Position numbers and translations under genes: made by a program
DNA from: Ditylenchus dipsaci
Lineage: Eukaryota > Nematoda > Chromadorea > Rhabditida > Anguinidae
Direction: 5' to 3'
DNA length: 64,000 bases
Assembly: GCA_004194705.1 (NCBI GenBank)
Contig: SADC01001235.1
Coordinates: forward strand, 5,508 to 69,507
The notes under the pieces: model-generated
Seen by the model: the letters and a program-made list of their open reading frames with translations, nothing else
The model's database searches: none
What the model was told of the DNA's origin: nothing
Part shown: piece by piece, positions 32,790-43,059 of the stretch
How positions within the stretch are numbered: the first letter of the stretch is position 1
Layout: each line of letters starts with the position of its first letter

Positions 32790-32938
32790 AATGGCGCAAT
32801 TTGAATGCGGGGCGATTTGCGGTGGCGCCATTTGAATGCGGCGCAATTTACGGCGGCGCAATTTGCGGCGGCGCAATTTGAATGTGGCGCAATTTGATAT
32901 GGCGTAATTTAATATTGCGCAATATGTCGCTGCCCCAA
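32790..32938. repeat. GCGCAATTTGAATGCG tandem array, element end
   Basis: About nine copies of 'ggcgcaatttgaatgc'-type units lead to 'gcgcaatatgtcgctgccc', a diverged form of the terminus 'gcgcaatcgtcggctgccc' at 41.09-41.11 kb. It therefore looks like the right end of a tandem-repeat-ended element. Confidence 0.6.
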
Positions 32939-33056
32939 TTTTCAAAAAAGAAAAGGCGCGAACCAGGCGTGCCAGAGATTTGAAAAAGATTTAAATTTGT
33001 ATTTGAAAATTCACGAAGTTTTTTCTCTCCATTCTCTCCTCTTTATATCTGTTGTT
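32939..33056 (+). repeat. Direct repeat copy 2 (partner at 32232-32345)
   Basis: Second copy of the 'aaaaggcgcgaaccaggcgtg' block; starts exactly at the end of the GCGCAATTT array. Confidence 0.75.
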
Positions 33057-33114
33057 CTTATTCATGTTTCCACGATTTTACAGGGTTGTCCGTCCATCCA
33101 TCAGAGGATTTCTT

Positions 33115-33560
33115 TACTGGGTCCGAACGCTAGATTGCCTTCACATTAGATAAGTATTTTTATGTTTTTTTCGCCGTCACCCTCTTTGTGGTTTTGTTTA
33201 GACTCTTTTGTCGTCGTCATTGGCTTTCAAGCTTTGCATTATCTGAGTGCTAGTATCCTGTATTTTCGTCATCGGGCAAGACTCACCATCTTATAAAAAT
33301 CATCAGATAAGTCTTTTCATATGGCTTTTGCCGTCGTTGTCTTCTTAGTCTTCTTCAGATCTTTTTGAAGAATTTTGGTTTCCCGTGCTTTGAATGATCT
33401 GAGAAGCAAATAGAAAGTCAGAAACTGGTAGATTGTGCTGGAATTAGATAAGTCTTTTCATATAATTTTTGCCGTCCCCCTCTTCGTGGTCTCTTTAGAT
33501 TCTTTTGCCGTCGTCATTGGTTTTCAAATTACAATTGCTGTCATCTATTTATCTGATCTC
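33115..33560. repeat. Diverged tandem repeat 'TTAGATAAGTCTTTTCATAT'
   Basis: Three diverged units begin 'ttagataagtattttta', 'cagataagtcttttcatat' and 'ttagataagtcttttcatat'. Each is followed by 'ttttgccgtcg' and 'cgtcgtcattggctttcaa'-like text, with spacing near 150 bp. Upstream of the THAP transposase gene. Confidence 0.55.
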
Positions 33561-33758
33561 TATTTATATTATCCTTGCTTTGATAGTTGTGAAATGTACT
33601 GTAAAATAAAAAGCTTTGGAATGCGCTTTGGCATTTTTTACTATGCCTGGTTTACCTTTTTGTAATCATCTTAGTTTTTTGCAGTACAGTGGCTGGATTT
33701 TTTCGCAGTTCATCTTATTCTTCTCTTAGATTTATCAATCATACAACTTCGCCATAAA

Positions 33759-35596
33759 ATGGTGTGTCCTGTATGCCAGAAAAAAGTGGGTAGCGCTCTT
33801 TGTGTACGTATTTCTATAAGTGATGTTAGACTATTGCCATACCAAACTTCTCAAAATTATGATGCACTTTCGCCGGCCAAAGAGTCATTGTGTGTTACAG
33901 CCATTTCTCTAACCATGATCTCGTCAGGCGTGGTCACAGAATAGTGAGCATTGTACCGGGAGCTAAAATAATTCCACCAAAAGTATTTTATTTTTATTTT
34001 CTCACCTTTACAAGGGTGGAATTCTTTACAGAATCTGTCTACTGTAGCTTCTTCTTTTCATCTTCTTTCTGCGATTATGTCGAGTACTGAAGCTAATTAT
34101 TCATCTCAACTCGTTCCTTCAGCTGAGCTGCCGTTTCCTTCCTCTACTACTAGCTCTTTTGAACTGCCTTTATCTTAATTACCAATTACCGATGTAGTAA
34201 GGGCATTCAAAGTTTTCACAACTATATTTTAGTTCCAGATACCGATGAAAAATCTAAAATGGCTGCTAGAAATGATTGTTTGTTGGTTGAAGACTTTTTG
34301 ATAACTGATGCCGACGTGGAAGACGTGTTGGGATCCCTTGAAAAGCCCAAATTTGTAATTGTGCAGGTCGAACAATTGGAAGATCTTTTGAATCGGTGCT
34401 TTGAGTGTGGTCAAAGATTATTTTAATCTCGCAGAAAGCAACGAATCTAAATGTGAAGTTTTTCTGCAATACCGTATTTCCTCTATATACCGACACCCTC
34501 TAATAAACCGACACCCCCTACTTCGAGGGTCCGTATCTCAGTCCAAAGAAAGAAATTTACATCGCTTTTTTTTGCGTTTTCTTAGCTCCCACGAGCTCTA
34601 TCGATTCCGCTTTTTCGATTTTGGATCTTCATCCAAAATTGTCGAGATCGACCCAAAATTTTCACAATTTTTGAGGGGTTGAAAAATAAACCGACATGTC
34701 GGTATATTAGAGGAAATACGGTAACTGCCGTACGAAAAAGTACTGGAGTGGGCAAAAGCGTGTTGGTGATACCTCGCAATAAAAAAGGAACTTTGCGTGT
34801 TGTAGCTGCAGCAGTAGTCGCCCCTGTCGCCTATCCGGTATTATTATCTCTCTTTTACAACCCTTCCATGGCTTCTAATAGGAATTGTCTGCTTTCTTTG
34901 ACAGTGCTGGGATTGCAAGTCTCAGCGTTTCAACTTATCAGAGATTAGCACGGTCATTTGTTTGGCAGACTGTCAATAAGATATATGAAGAAAAAGAGCA
35001 AAAATTAATAGCACAAACAATTGAAAGAAGCATTCTGGTATTTAGAGAAAAACCCAAACAGATTCTAGAGGTCATTTTAGAATCCAATTCACATTTCGTT
35101 AGATGGACAGTACGACAGTCCTGGATACAGTGCAGAATTGTGTTGTGTTGCAGCTATTGACAATGAAAGCAAGCAAGTTATAAGATTTGAGGCAGTGCAA
35201 AAGAAAGAGACAGGTTCTCTAAAACTTATAACAAAACTCATCCCTAACAAATATCACAGGCAATGTTTCAACAAGAATGGAACTGGAAGGAGTAAAGCGC
35301 TGCATACAAGCACTTGAGGAATCTGGCATAATCATCAAGTCTGTTACTACAGACAGACACTTACAAATTCGCGCTTACATGGCATCCGAAAAACCTGAGC
35401 TCGAGCATGATTTTGATGCGTGGCATATGTTGAAAAGCATTCGACGAAACATAGTCAATGTAACTAAAAACAAAGAACAACAGTGCGAAAAAATTGTTTG
35501 TAGGAAGCTAAGAAGAAGTGCAACAAGGAGCTAAAAGAAGCAGGACCTCGCTTTATGAATCACTTATGGCATGCAAGAGGTCTCCAGCTAATCGGG
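33759..35596 (+). pseudogene. THAP-domain transposase, broken by two insertions
   Basis: Plus-strand pieces in order. (1) A THAP-like C2CH finger at 33759-34010: 'MVCPVCQKK', then in another frame 'VIVCYSHFSNHD' and 'IVPGAKIIPPKVF'. (2) A Ser-rich exon at 34,078-34,180. (3) From 34,233, 'KPKFVIVQVEQLEDLL' and 'RCFECGQRL'. (4) After the family Q insertion at 34470-34723, 'YCRTKKYWSGQKRVGDTSQ'. (5) A diverged core at 34,780-35,100. (6) 'DGQYDSPGYSAELCCVAA', a 45-bp GT-AG intron, then 'STRMELEGVKRCIQALEESG', 'TTDRHLQIRAYM', 'HDFDAWHMLKSIR' and 'RFMNHLWHAR'. Part 6 matches a THAP-associated transposase-like family with a conserved Asp and an H.FD.WH..K motif; I do not assign a superfamily. The 3' end stops where the GCGCAAAT element begins at 35597. 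Several frame changes show decay. Confidence 0.7.
34470..34723. mobile_element. Family Q element inserted in the THAP transposase
   Basis: TACCGTATTTCCTCTATATA and its mirror 'atattagaggaaatacggta' bound the element, with TA at both ends. Removing it and one TA restores the reading 'EVFLQ' to 'YCRTKKYW' of the transposase. Confidence 0.85.
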
Positions 35597-36125
35597 CAGC
35601 CGACGATTGCGCAAATTCACATTGCGCAATGTTCAAATTGCGCAAATGCGAATTGCGCAAATGCAAATTGCGCCAAAATCTATTTGCGCCAGTGTAAATT
35701 GCGCAGATATCAAATTGCGCAAATGTAAACAGCGCTACAACTTTATCAAAATTAGAGGGATCTACTATTGCAAGACTTTTCCATTTAATCATTCTATCAT
35801 CTTCATCCTTTCACTATTCTAAAAATCTAATCTATCAATCCAACCTACGATCATCCACGGGCATACAACCTTTACAACCCCAATATACAACATTCGATCC
35901 TCAATTAGAGTCGCTCCATTGTTTCTACCGTGAATTTCTACCGTTCCCAGATAACTTTTACCATCTTTGTTATGGACACTCCAATTATTTGTAGGACCTT
36001 TTTAATAAATCATCCTTAGAGTTTTTTCGAGTACTCTACCTATGTCATCTTTGTGCGTTTACGATCTAATATTCAGTCATCCTCTGTATATATCAAACTG
36101 CGCGGATGCAAATACGCCATGATTT
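35597..36125. mobile_element. GGGCAGCCGACG/GCGCAAAT element, degenerate
   Basis: It starts GGGCAGCCGACGATTGCGCA like the complete short copy at 40844-41108 and continues with about ten 'attgcgcaaatg' units. 35,940-36,030 ('agataacttttaccatctttg', 'tatttgtaggacctttttaa') matches the arm of that copy, and 'caaactgcgcggatgcaaata' near 36,100 is a diverged second array. The right terminus is not clear. Confidence 0.55.
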
Positions 36126-36347
36126 TACTAAAATTAGAAGGCTCTAAATTTTTACCAAATTTCTTCAAAAATTCCGAAAATTCTAAAGCTTTTCAATTCT
36201 GTTCTCAAAACGCTGTTCCATTTTTTTCTGACATAATCACGACAAATTTCATCGATAACTATCTACACCACTTTAATTTTTTTTTGGAATACGTAACAAC
36301 GACACTAATAACAATAAATTCATGATTCAACTACTGTGATACTTCTC

Positions 36348-36740
36348 AAGATGGGCTCCAATTGAGACCAAAACTTCCATTCGAGTCTGCCCTTATCCAT
36401 TCGCGTAGTTGATAGCCAGCTGCTGGATTCGGTTCCCGGAGTAGATTGCTCTCTGAGACCTCATTCCACCTGTGACACGCGCAAAGGGATTGTGGATACG
36501 ACTAATGACCTACTATTGACATGGTTGATTGAATCGTGCGGAATGACCTCCCTCCTGCATAAGTCATCTTTGGCTGCCTCAAGCTGATCAATTCCATCAT
36601 CTATCGAAGTATCTTTTGCTGGCATCGCAAGAAGAGTTTCGCCCACCAGTCCGCCGAACGCAATATCTATTATGCTTCTCACCGGTGGGTCGCGATTGAC
36701 TTCTGCTGCTAGGACCGCTTCCGAGACCTGCTTTCTAACT
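36348..36740 (-). pseudogene. Unidentified protein, C-terminal region, copy 2
   Basis: Minus strand: 'KQVSEAVLAAEVNRDPPVRS', 'DIAFGGLVGETLLAMPAKD', 'IDQLEAAKDDLCRREVIPH', then after a small frame change 'SRIHNPFARVTGGMRSQRA', 'IYSGNRIQQLAINYANG', an in-frame stop, and 'VLVSIGAHLEKYHSS'. The last part is paralogous to 32413-32595. No domain recognised. The upstream minus-strand frames at 36.76-37.00 and 37.33-37.58 kb may belong to the same gene. Confidence 0.5.
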
Positions 36741-36760
36741 TAAAGCATAAGGTAAAACAT

Positions 36761-37003
36761 TTATCCAAAAGAACTGAAAAAGCCAACTTCAACAAGAGCT
36801 GTATCTGGAAAATGACCGTGATGCTTCTTTTCTTCGACCAAATTCTCCTGATTTGTTGATACAGCTGTTCCAGAGCAATTCTTTCTTGTGTTTAAATTAC
36901 AGTTTAAATTACAGGCGATTGCTTCGACTGTCCCAGTGGCCGTGGCTATGATCATGTATTCAGACATTGCTTTCTCGTTGATTAGTGAGTGCTTTAGTGA
37001 CAA
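36761..37003 (-). CDS. Unidentified frame, possible upstream part of copy 2
   Basis: An 80-codon frame with 'EYMIIATATGTVEAIACNLN' and 'HHGHFPDTALVEVGFF', ending in a stop 20 bp before the next coding block. Composition is protein-like but no family is recognised. It could be an exon or a decayed neighbour. Confidence 0.3.
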   Translation of the reverse strand: MSLKHSLINEKAMSEYMIIATATGTVEAIACNLNCNLNTRKNCSGTAVSTNQENLVEEKKHHGHFPDTALVEVGFFSSFG

Positions 37004-37331
37004 TCTTGTTTTATTAGCCCATTAGTGTGCTTCTTCGAAAAGATCTTCAGCCGAATTGACCTCCAGCAGAAGCAGCAGTAACCAAAATGAAGTATTGCTT
37101 CCCTATCACAAGTGTATTGCGATGTAATGTAATGGACTGAATAAAATTGTTTTTAGCACATCAAGTTTTTAATTATACCGTGTCTATCGTTCCTCCCCGG
37201 GCTAATGTTAGAATTGGGCAATGTAAGTAGGAGTGGCGATCTCTCTATTGGCTTACTACTAAATCATTAAAAGAATTAGACGGCTACCATCTGCTACCCT
37301 GCGCTTGTGGACGGTCGTCTACCGCACTTTC

Positions 37332-37577
37332 CTATGTTATAAATTTTCGGCCGGCTGTCTTGGTATTTTCTGCAATGCACCAGCTGTACTCCAACCCTGG
37401 CTGAATGACGTGATTGATGTCTGCGGGGTTGAATTCATTAGACTTTATTCCTGGAGTGGCGACGATTAAGTGAACTTTACAGATAATGGAACCCCGATTG
37501 TGACTCGGGAAACTTCGATACAAAAATGTGTTTTCTCCTAAAAGGAAGCTGAAGTTGGTTGTGAATCCGGCTTCCAT
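37332..37577 (-). CDS. Unidentified 81-codon frame
   Basis: A frame from ATG: 'MEAGFTTNFSFLLGENTFLY', 'FPSHNRGSIICKVHLIVATPG', 'FNPADINHVIQPGLEYSWC', then a stop. Composition is protein-like. It lies upstream of the 36.3-37.0 kb frames on the same strand and may be part of the same unit. No domain is recognised and no signal or membrane segment is evident. Confidence 0.35.
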   Translation of the reverse strand: MEAGFTTNFSFLLGENTFLYRSFPSHNRGSIICKVHLIVATPGIKSNEFNPADINHVIQPGLEYSWCIAENTKTAGRKFIT

Positions 37578-37619
37578 AATAATAACCCATGGCTGATGGA
37601 TCAGTTATGTAATCAGTTA

Positions 37620-38110
37620 TGTGTTATGCAGTTCGGAAAATTTTTTTTAGCTCAACTTTTTTTTCCAATTTTTCACGGCAAAAATTTTTTTTGGTTTTCC
37701 GATTTTTTGGGGGGGGGGGGCGATAAAAACAAAATTTCCAAAAAAAGCTAAAAAGGGAGGAAAAAATGATTTTCCCACAAAATCAGCTTGGTCCCCCTGT
37801 GGTTTTGGAAGAAAAATTCCAAGATCGGCCTAAAACAGGGTTTCCATCAAGGGAAGTGGTCTTGCTCATTTTTCAAGCTGGCCTTAAAATCCGATTTTAG
37901 GTGAGGTATGTGCAGGTCCTTTTGACTAAAAACTTGGCTTTTTAGGTCTCACCCCGAATTTCTTTTTTCGAGCCTTTTTTGTCCACCTGCTATCACCCTT
38001 ATAGAAAAAAAACTCATTTAACTGCAAAGCTCTTTGTTCGGTATGTTCCGGGCACTTTTTAAAAAAAATTTTGCTAAAATTTTAAGATACGCGATATTTT
38101 CGGTGTTCTT
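37620..38110. other. No gene seen
   Basis: Low-complexity A/T and a G-run (37,709-37,720). No supportable frame. Confidence 0.4.
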
Positions 38111-38114
38111 CAAG

Positions 38115-38370
38115 GAAATTACCTGAAGTGATATAGATATGTAGACAGGGTGGAAATGCCTGAAGCAGTGCAGAGCGGTGTTTATCATGCGAATTTCCTG
38201 AGGTGGTATAGTGATGTGAATGGGTTCAAAATGCCTGAAAGGACGTAAAACTGTGTTGTTTAGGCAAATTGCCTGAAGTGGTATTGATATGTCGACAGGG
38301 GAAAATGCCTAAGTCAAGGCAAAACGCTGTTGTTCAGGCAAATTGCTTGAAGTGGTTTGGTACTGTGGAC
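38115..38370. repeat. Minisatellite, GCCTGAAGTGGTAT unit
   Basis: Three diverged units near 80-100 bp share 'aaattgcctgaagtggtat', 'gatatgtcgacaggg' and 'aaatgcctgaa'. Confidence 0.65.
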
Positions 38371-38423
38371 AATGTGAAAATGGGCATAGGATTCCAGGTT
38401 GCGTTATATGTCTTTAAATTAGT

Positions 38424-38620
38424 ATGAGAACCCAGGCCACTTGGGTTGAGATGAGAACCCACTTGGATGTCCTGAAAATGGACATTAGAGCCCGGGCTGG
38501 GTTAGATGTCTTGATAGGAGGTATGAGATCCCTGGCTGGGTTGGATGTCGTGAAAATAGGCACGAAAATCCGGGCTGGGTTGGGTGTCCTGCATGGACCC
38601 CGGGCTCGGTTGAATTTTGG
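38424..38620. repeat. Minisatellite, GGGCTGGGTTGGATGTC unit
   Basis: About five units near 45 bp share 'gcccgggctgggttagatgtc' with 'tgaaaat'. The 78-codon frame here simply reads through these repeats. Confidence 0.7.
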
Positions 38621-38639
38621 TAAGTCTAATTCGAAATTT

Positions 38640-39145
38640 CAAGTTTGTTGTACGCATTAGCTTAGAAACTTATTATATTTTCAATATCTGGTAAAATCCA
38701 TAATCAAATTGTACAAGATAAATTTTTAAATTTGAATTATATTTGGTTGTAAAATTTTGGCCGCTTTAAGCGGCCATCTAGCATTAGTACGACGCGCGTA
38801 GCGCGTTTAAAATACAACAAAGTTTTAAAATAACAATTAGCTAATATACTTTTTTCAACTATATTTTGAAAATATCTGTCCCTGAGCCCCTAGTTATTAT
38901 TAAAAATTACTAAACCCATTTATTATCAACAAAAATTATTCTCGATTTAAAGTTTAACAAAAAACATTTTATGCCAGAAAAATTGATTGGAGTAGTGAAA
39001 AATGACCACAAAGATACTTTTAGTAAAAAGTCGATTTACTGGCTAGAATATGTCTGCAATTTTAAAAATTCCGTTAATCAAAATTTTCTTAATGTTTTGC
39101 TATTCTAATCAAAACATCACTGGGCTAGACCACCCAGGGTTACGG
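38640..39145. other. No gene; short hairpins
   Basis: AT-rich sequence with the small GC hairpin 'ggccgctttaagcggcc' (38,760) and 'gcgcgtagcgcg'. No coding sequence. Confidence 0.4.
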
Positions 39146-39148
39146 TAG

Positions 39149-39298
39149 AATGAGAGGACTCGGTACCGGCCTCACAACCGTTATTTTAACATCCTTCATT
39201 ACGCCCGAAATCTTTATTTCGGACGGTGCGCAGGAACCATTGACGAATAAAGTTTCAGAACTGCTGGAATTTTTGTTGGACACTCTGTACAGCAATTA
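39149..39298 (+). CDS. Small 49-codon ORF, possible secreted N-terminal exon
   Basis: ATG-initiated frame 'MRGLGTGLTTVILTSFITPE', 'IFISDGAQEPLTNKVSELLE', 'FLLDTLYSN' and stop. The short hydrophobic N-terminus could be a signal peptide. It lies about 600 bp upstream of the first astacin exon on the same strand, separated by a family Q element. The only GT near its end does not give the exon phase needed to join astacin, so the link is speculative. Confidence 0.3.
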
Positions 39299-39369
39299 AC
39301 ACATAATCTTAAGAAAACTTACCGGTCGTATGTAATCTTCCTTTCACATAGCACCTAGTTAGGTGCGGA

Positions 39370-39829
39370 TACCGTATATTCTCTATTAGAAGGCCCGGGC
39401 CTTCTATTTTTCAACCCTAAAAAAGTCGGAAAAAATTTGGGTCGATTTTGAGATTTTCGCGTGCTCAACCAAAATTTTAAAAGTGGAATCAGGTAAGCTC
39501 GTGCTAACTAAGAAAACGCGAAAAACAGATTTGCGAATTTCTTTTTCTAGGCTGATATATAGGTCCTCAAGGGAGGCCTTCTACTTTTGGTTTTGGTCTT
39601 GGTCTGTGGATGGCCTCTGGATGGGTAAGACCAAAACCACAGGGGGACCAAGCGAAAATCGTGATTTTGACATTATATACCAAAAAAATTGCCATGAAAT
39701 TCTGAGTCGATCTGCGTTTACAAAATTTCGAAATCGTGCCGGGATAAAAAGTTATGGCAGTTTGAAAGTGTTACAATTTCTTGAATAACCCTGTATTAGA
39801 GAGGGCATTCTAATAGAGGATATACGGTA
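39370..39829. mobile_element. Family Q element with an internal palindrome
   Basis: Left 'taccgtatattctctattag' and right 'ctaatagaggatatacggta' with TA borders. An extra 150-200 bp containing 'ttttggtcttggtctgtgg' / 'gtaagaccaaaaccacagg' is inserted in the right part. Confidence 0.75.
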
Positions 39830-40192
39830 ATTCATTTTATCTAAATCTTATCATTTCTAAAGTTTTACGTCTAAGTAATCTAAAAATTTTAGCTATTTTG
39901 TGTCTGAAGTCTTCTTATTATTCATTCATGATGGGCCAATCAATCAGTAAATATTCTACTTTACATAAGCAACTTCAACTGCCTAGTCTGATGGTGGAAA
40001 TCTTTAGTGATCACTATATAGATCGACTTGAAGCCTTGGACACTGATGTTTACATTACTGAAAATATTTATTTATGGCCCAGAAGTTCTAATGGTGAACA
40101 CTATATTCCTTATGTGTTTGCGGATAATCATTTTAGTGAGTTCAGTGTTTTTTCTTCCTGAGCAAGTTTAAGGAAGACAGTCAGGAGCACTT

Positions 40193-40367
40193 GAACTATA
40201 CCCCCACATCTCAATTAAACTATACCCCACATTTTTTTGCCTTGGTCCCCCCTGTTGTTTTTTCGTGATCTTTTAGGCTTAGGCAAAAAAATCACAAAAA
40301 CAACGGGGGAGACCAAGGCAAAAAAAGCGTGGGGGTATAGTTTAATTGAGATGTGGGGGTATAGTTC
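40193..40367. repeat. Palindrome with GAACTATACCCCCACATC ends
   Basis: 'gaactatacccccacatctc' is mirrored by 'gagatgtgggggtatagttc', and 'ttgccttggtccccc' by 'gggggagaccaaggcaa'. Lies in astacin intron 1. Confidence 0.75.
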
Positions 40368-40843
40368 GATTTAGCCGACAGTCATATCAAAAAGTCGGTC
40401 TTACACGGAAGATTACGTGCTTTGAAAAGGTGGCGGTGGAGACCCCCGAAAATGATTTTTGAGTGCTCAATATCATTTTTCATACTTGTTTCGCGCCGCA
40501 GTACACATGTGTGCAACGTTCAAAAATGCCCACAATCATCTCGTTCATGGTTTGTTTGGTGATGAACGTCGACAAAAAATGTTTTAGCATTAAAAAAACA
40601 CTTTTTCTCAAAATAAAAAATAAAAAAAGTTTGAATTGGCCACCATTTTTAAAGGGAATAAAGGCTTTATTGAGAGGGGAACACCGCCTTTCAGAGTAGT
40701 CAAAATGGGCAGTAGGTGACTCATTAACAATTCAAATAAATTTTCCTGGAAACTGAAAAAAACTTTTAGAATTTAACTAGAAAAATGGGTTATAAACTTC
40801 ATATGGCTTCTAGATTTCTAATCTTCTAATTCTAATTTCTAAT
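40368..40843. other. Astacin intron 1, no gene seen
   Basis: AT-rich intron sequence; the 78-codon frame at 40,463-40,699 has no splice or domain support. 40836-40843 is the left target duplication of the next element. Confidence 0.35.
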
Positions 40844-41108
40844 GGGCAGCCGACGATTGCGCAAAATCAAATTGCGCAAATTCACATTGCGCAATGTTCA
40901 AATTGCGCAAATGCGAATTGCGCCAAAGTCAAATTGCGCAAATGCAAATACCGCGACTGTTGACTCCTTTGTTTGAACTCTAAGGATTATTTTTTAAAAA
41001 GGTCCTACAAATAATTGAAGTGTTCATAACAAAGATGGTGAAAGTTATCTGAATTTTTGCGCAATTTGAACATTGCGCAATTTGATTTTGCGCAATCGTC
41101 GGCTGCCC
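40844..41108. mobile_element. MULE-like element with GCGCAAAT tandem ends
   Basis: GGGCAGCCGACGATTGCGCA and its reverse complement bound 265 bp, with 'aaattgcgcaaat' units repeated inside both ends. The perfect 8-bp repeat TTTCTAAT flanks it (40836-40843 and 41109-41116). Related to the larger degenerate element at 35.6-36.1 kb and the array at 32.8 kb. Confidence 0.85.
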
Positions 41109-41116
41109 TTTCTAAT

Positions 41117-41639
41117 CTATCTTAATTTTTAGTAAATTTCTCTAATTTGTATGAAAGAGAAGATTTTCAGCTTTCATTTGCGACGTAAAACGTCTCAAAA
41201 ATGGAACTTTTCGCATTTTTCATGCAAGAATTTTTTTTTCCTTATTTTGTTCTTATATTTGACGTAAATTCTGCAGTTTTGTTCACTTTCGTCAATCGGC
41301 CATGCTAAACACGTATCCGGTTTCGAAGGCAACACACTCTAGTTGGGAGGCTAAATTTTGTGATATTCGGGTTCTCATTGAAAGATGGGCAAGGGTAAAG
41401 TCAGGAATGCCCGTGTTAAAAATGGTTGGCCGGAGTATAGAATCCCCCTGGCCCGAAAACCGGTTTAAACCTTGCTTTTACGCGATTTGACCACTTTTAC
41501 GTATAGAGGAGATGAAAAACGATTGGGAAAGCACTTTCCACAAAAAAAAAATTTTGACCAAAAATCGACCTTTTGGCCGTTCTGGAGGGTACTCAGATAT
41601 CTTATTTGGTGGTTTTTACCCTGTTTTGGTCACTGTAAC
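41117..41639. other. Astacin intron 1, no gene seen
   Basis: The 62-codon frame at 41,302-41,490 has moderately protein-like composition but no partner exon or domain; it is not called. Confidence 0.3.
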
Positions 41640-41760
41640 TGAGCAAAAAGAGTCTCTATATACATTTTGATCAAGAGTCTTGCTCGGAATCATGTCTAAG
41701 GTAAGTGAGTGCCCCTTCGGGGGCGCACGGGGCTTGAGAGTTACCTTGGTCCCCCAAGGT
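41640..41760. repeat. Family G fragment
   Basis: 'agtcttgctcggaatcatgtctaag' with 'cccttcgggggcgcacggggc' matches family G at 3.8, 11.3 and 27.1 kb. Confidence 0.55.
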
Positions 41761-42449
41761 AAAAATGCAAAAAAAAATTGTCAAAAAATGCTAAAAAGTG
41801 TCTTCCCACTAATTTTTTGTTGCTTTTTCCAGTTGAAAGTAGCTGAAATGCCATTAGGACACCAGTTTGAGCATTTTCAGGCCAGGGGGTGATTGTTTAC
41901 TTTAGCAAATGGTTTCCACCCTTTCAGTTATCACAGTGGAGTGCTGGATTTTTAAGGTAAAAAGCAGAAAGCAATGATTCGTAAAACCATGGATCTGATT
42001 AATGCAAACACATGTGCTAAATTTATACCTTCCACTGGTCAACAACATGTTTGGTTATGACTGCAAAACCAGAAGGGTTAGATACTTCACAGTTTAACTA
42101 TACACAATATGACAAAAAAATTGTTAAGCTATTGGGCCTGTACAGGATTCAGTGAATATTCTTATCATCAAAATGCTAATTTTGATCCAAAATTTGGCGA
42201 AAAGGACGGTTCAAGCATAGCTCATGAGCTGTTTCACGTTCTTGGCAGACTGCATGAGCATCAACGAGAAGATAGGGATGACTACATAACTGTTCATCAA
42301 GAAAATATAGAGCCCGGCAAGTATTTGGTTTAAAAAAGCTTTACAACAGGCCTATCACGAAAGAACAGATCAAACTGTAAAATTCAATGCATAAATGCTG
42401 CATTAGTAAGGGAAAATAGCAAAGGCCACATATTATACCAACTATTCTG

Positions 42450-42873
42450 GGTACTTTCCTGTTATCTCGAATCATTTTTGGATGTATTAGTTAACATTCT
42501 CAAGTATTTCACCCTGAAATACGAACTTATTTTTCCCTATCCCTTGCAATGTGGAGTGTGCTGGTCATGGCCGCGAAGCGGCCAACCTTGGTCGTGTACA
42601 GCAATCTGTACCCACATAACAATATGATATCCCGCTTCATACTTTCAAAATATAATAACATTATTGTAGGGCATTGTAGGGCTGTTCTTAATTTAATAAA
42701 AATTAATAAAATTTCGGATGTTGTACACGACCAAGGGTTGGGCGCGAAGCGGCCAAGACCAGCACACTCCACATTGCAAGGGATAGGGAAAAATAAGTTC
42801 GTATTTCAAGGTGAAATACTTGAGAATGTTAACTAATACATCCAAAAATGATTCGAGATAACAGGAAAGTACC
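42450..42873. mobile_element. Palindromic element with 8-bp target duplication
   Basis: GGTACTTTCCTGTTATCTCG and its reverse complement bound 424 bp, with arms matching for about 180 bp, including 'gtggagtgtgctggtc' and 'gcgaagcggcca'. The perfect 8-bp repeat CTATTCTG flanks it (42442-42449 and 42874-42881). Located in astacin intron 2. Opposed short frames are mirror images. Confidence 0.85.
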
Positions 42874-43059
42874 CTATTCTGACTGTTTTACCATGTTTTC
42901 TTAATGTATCTCTGGTATACCAACGACCGGGTACACATTATGACCGGGTACAACAACCGGGTACAGTGCCAAATTTTGCTTATAATTTTGATTAAATATT
43001 CCAAATTAAAAGACCATGAAACTTGATAAGCACAGGAATTTGCGGAATTTGAATGGCAT

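Noticed and set aside
38424..38660. 78-codon frame with repeated 'RAGLDVL'
   Set aside because: A minisatellite of about 45 bp read in frame; no evidence of a repeat protein.
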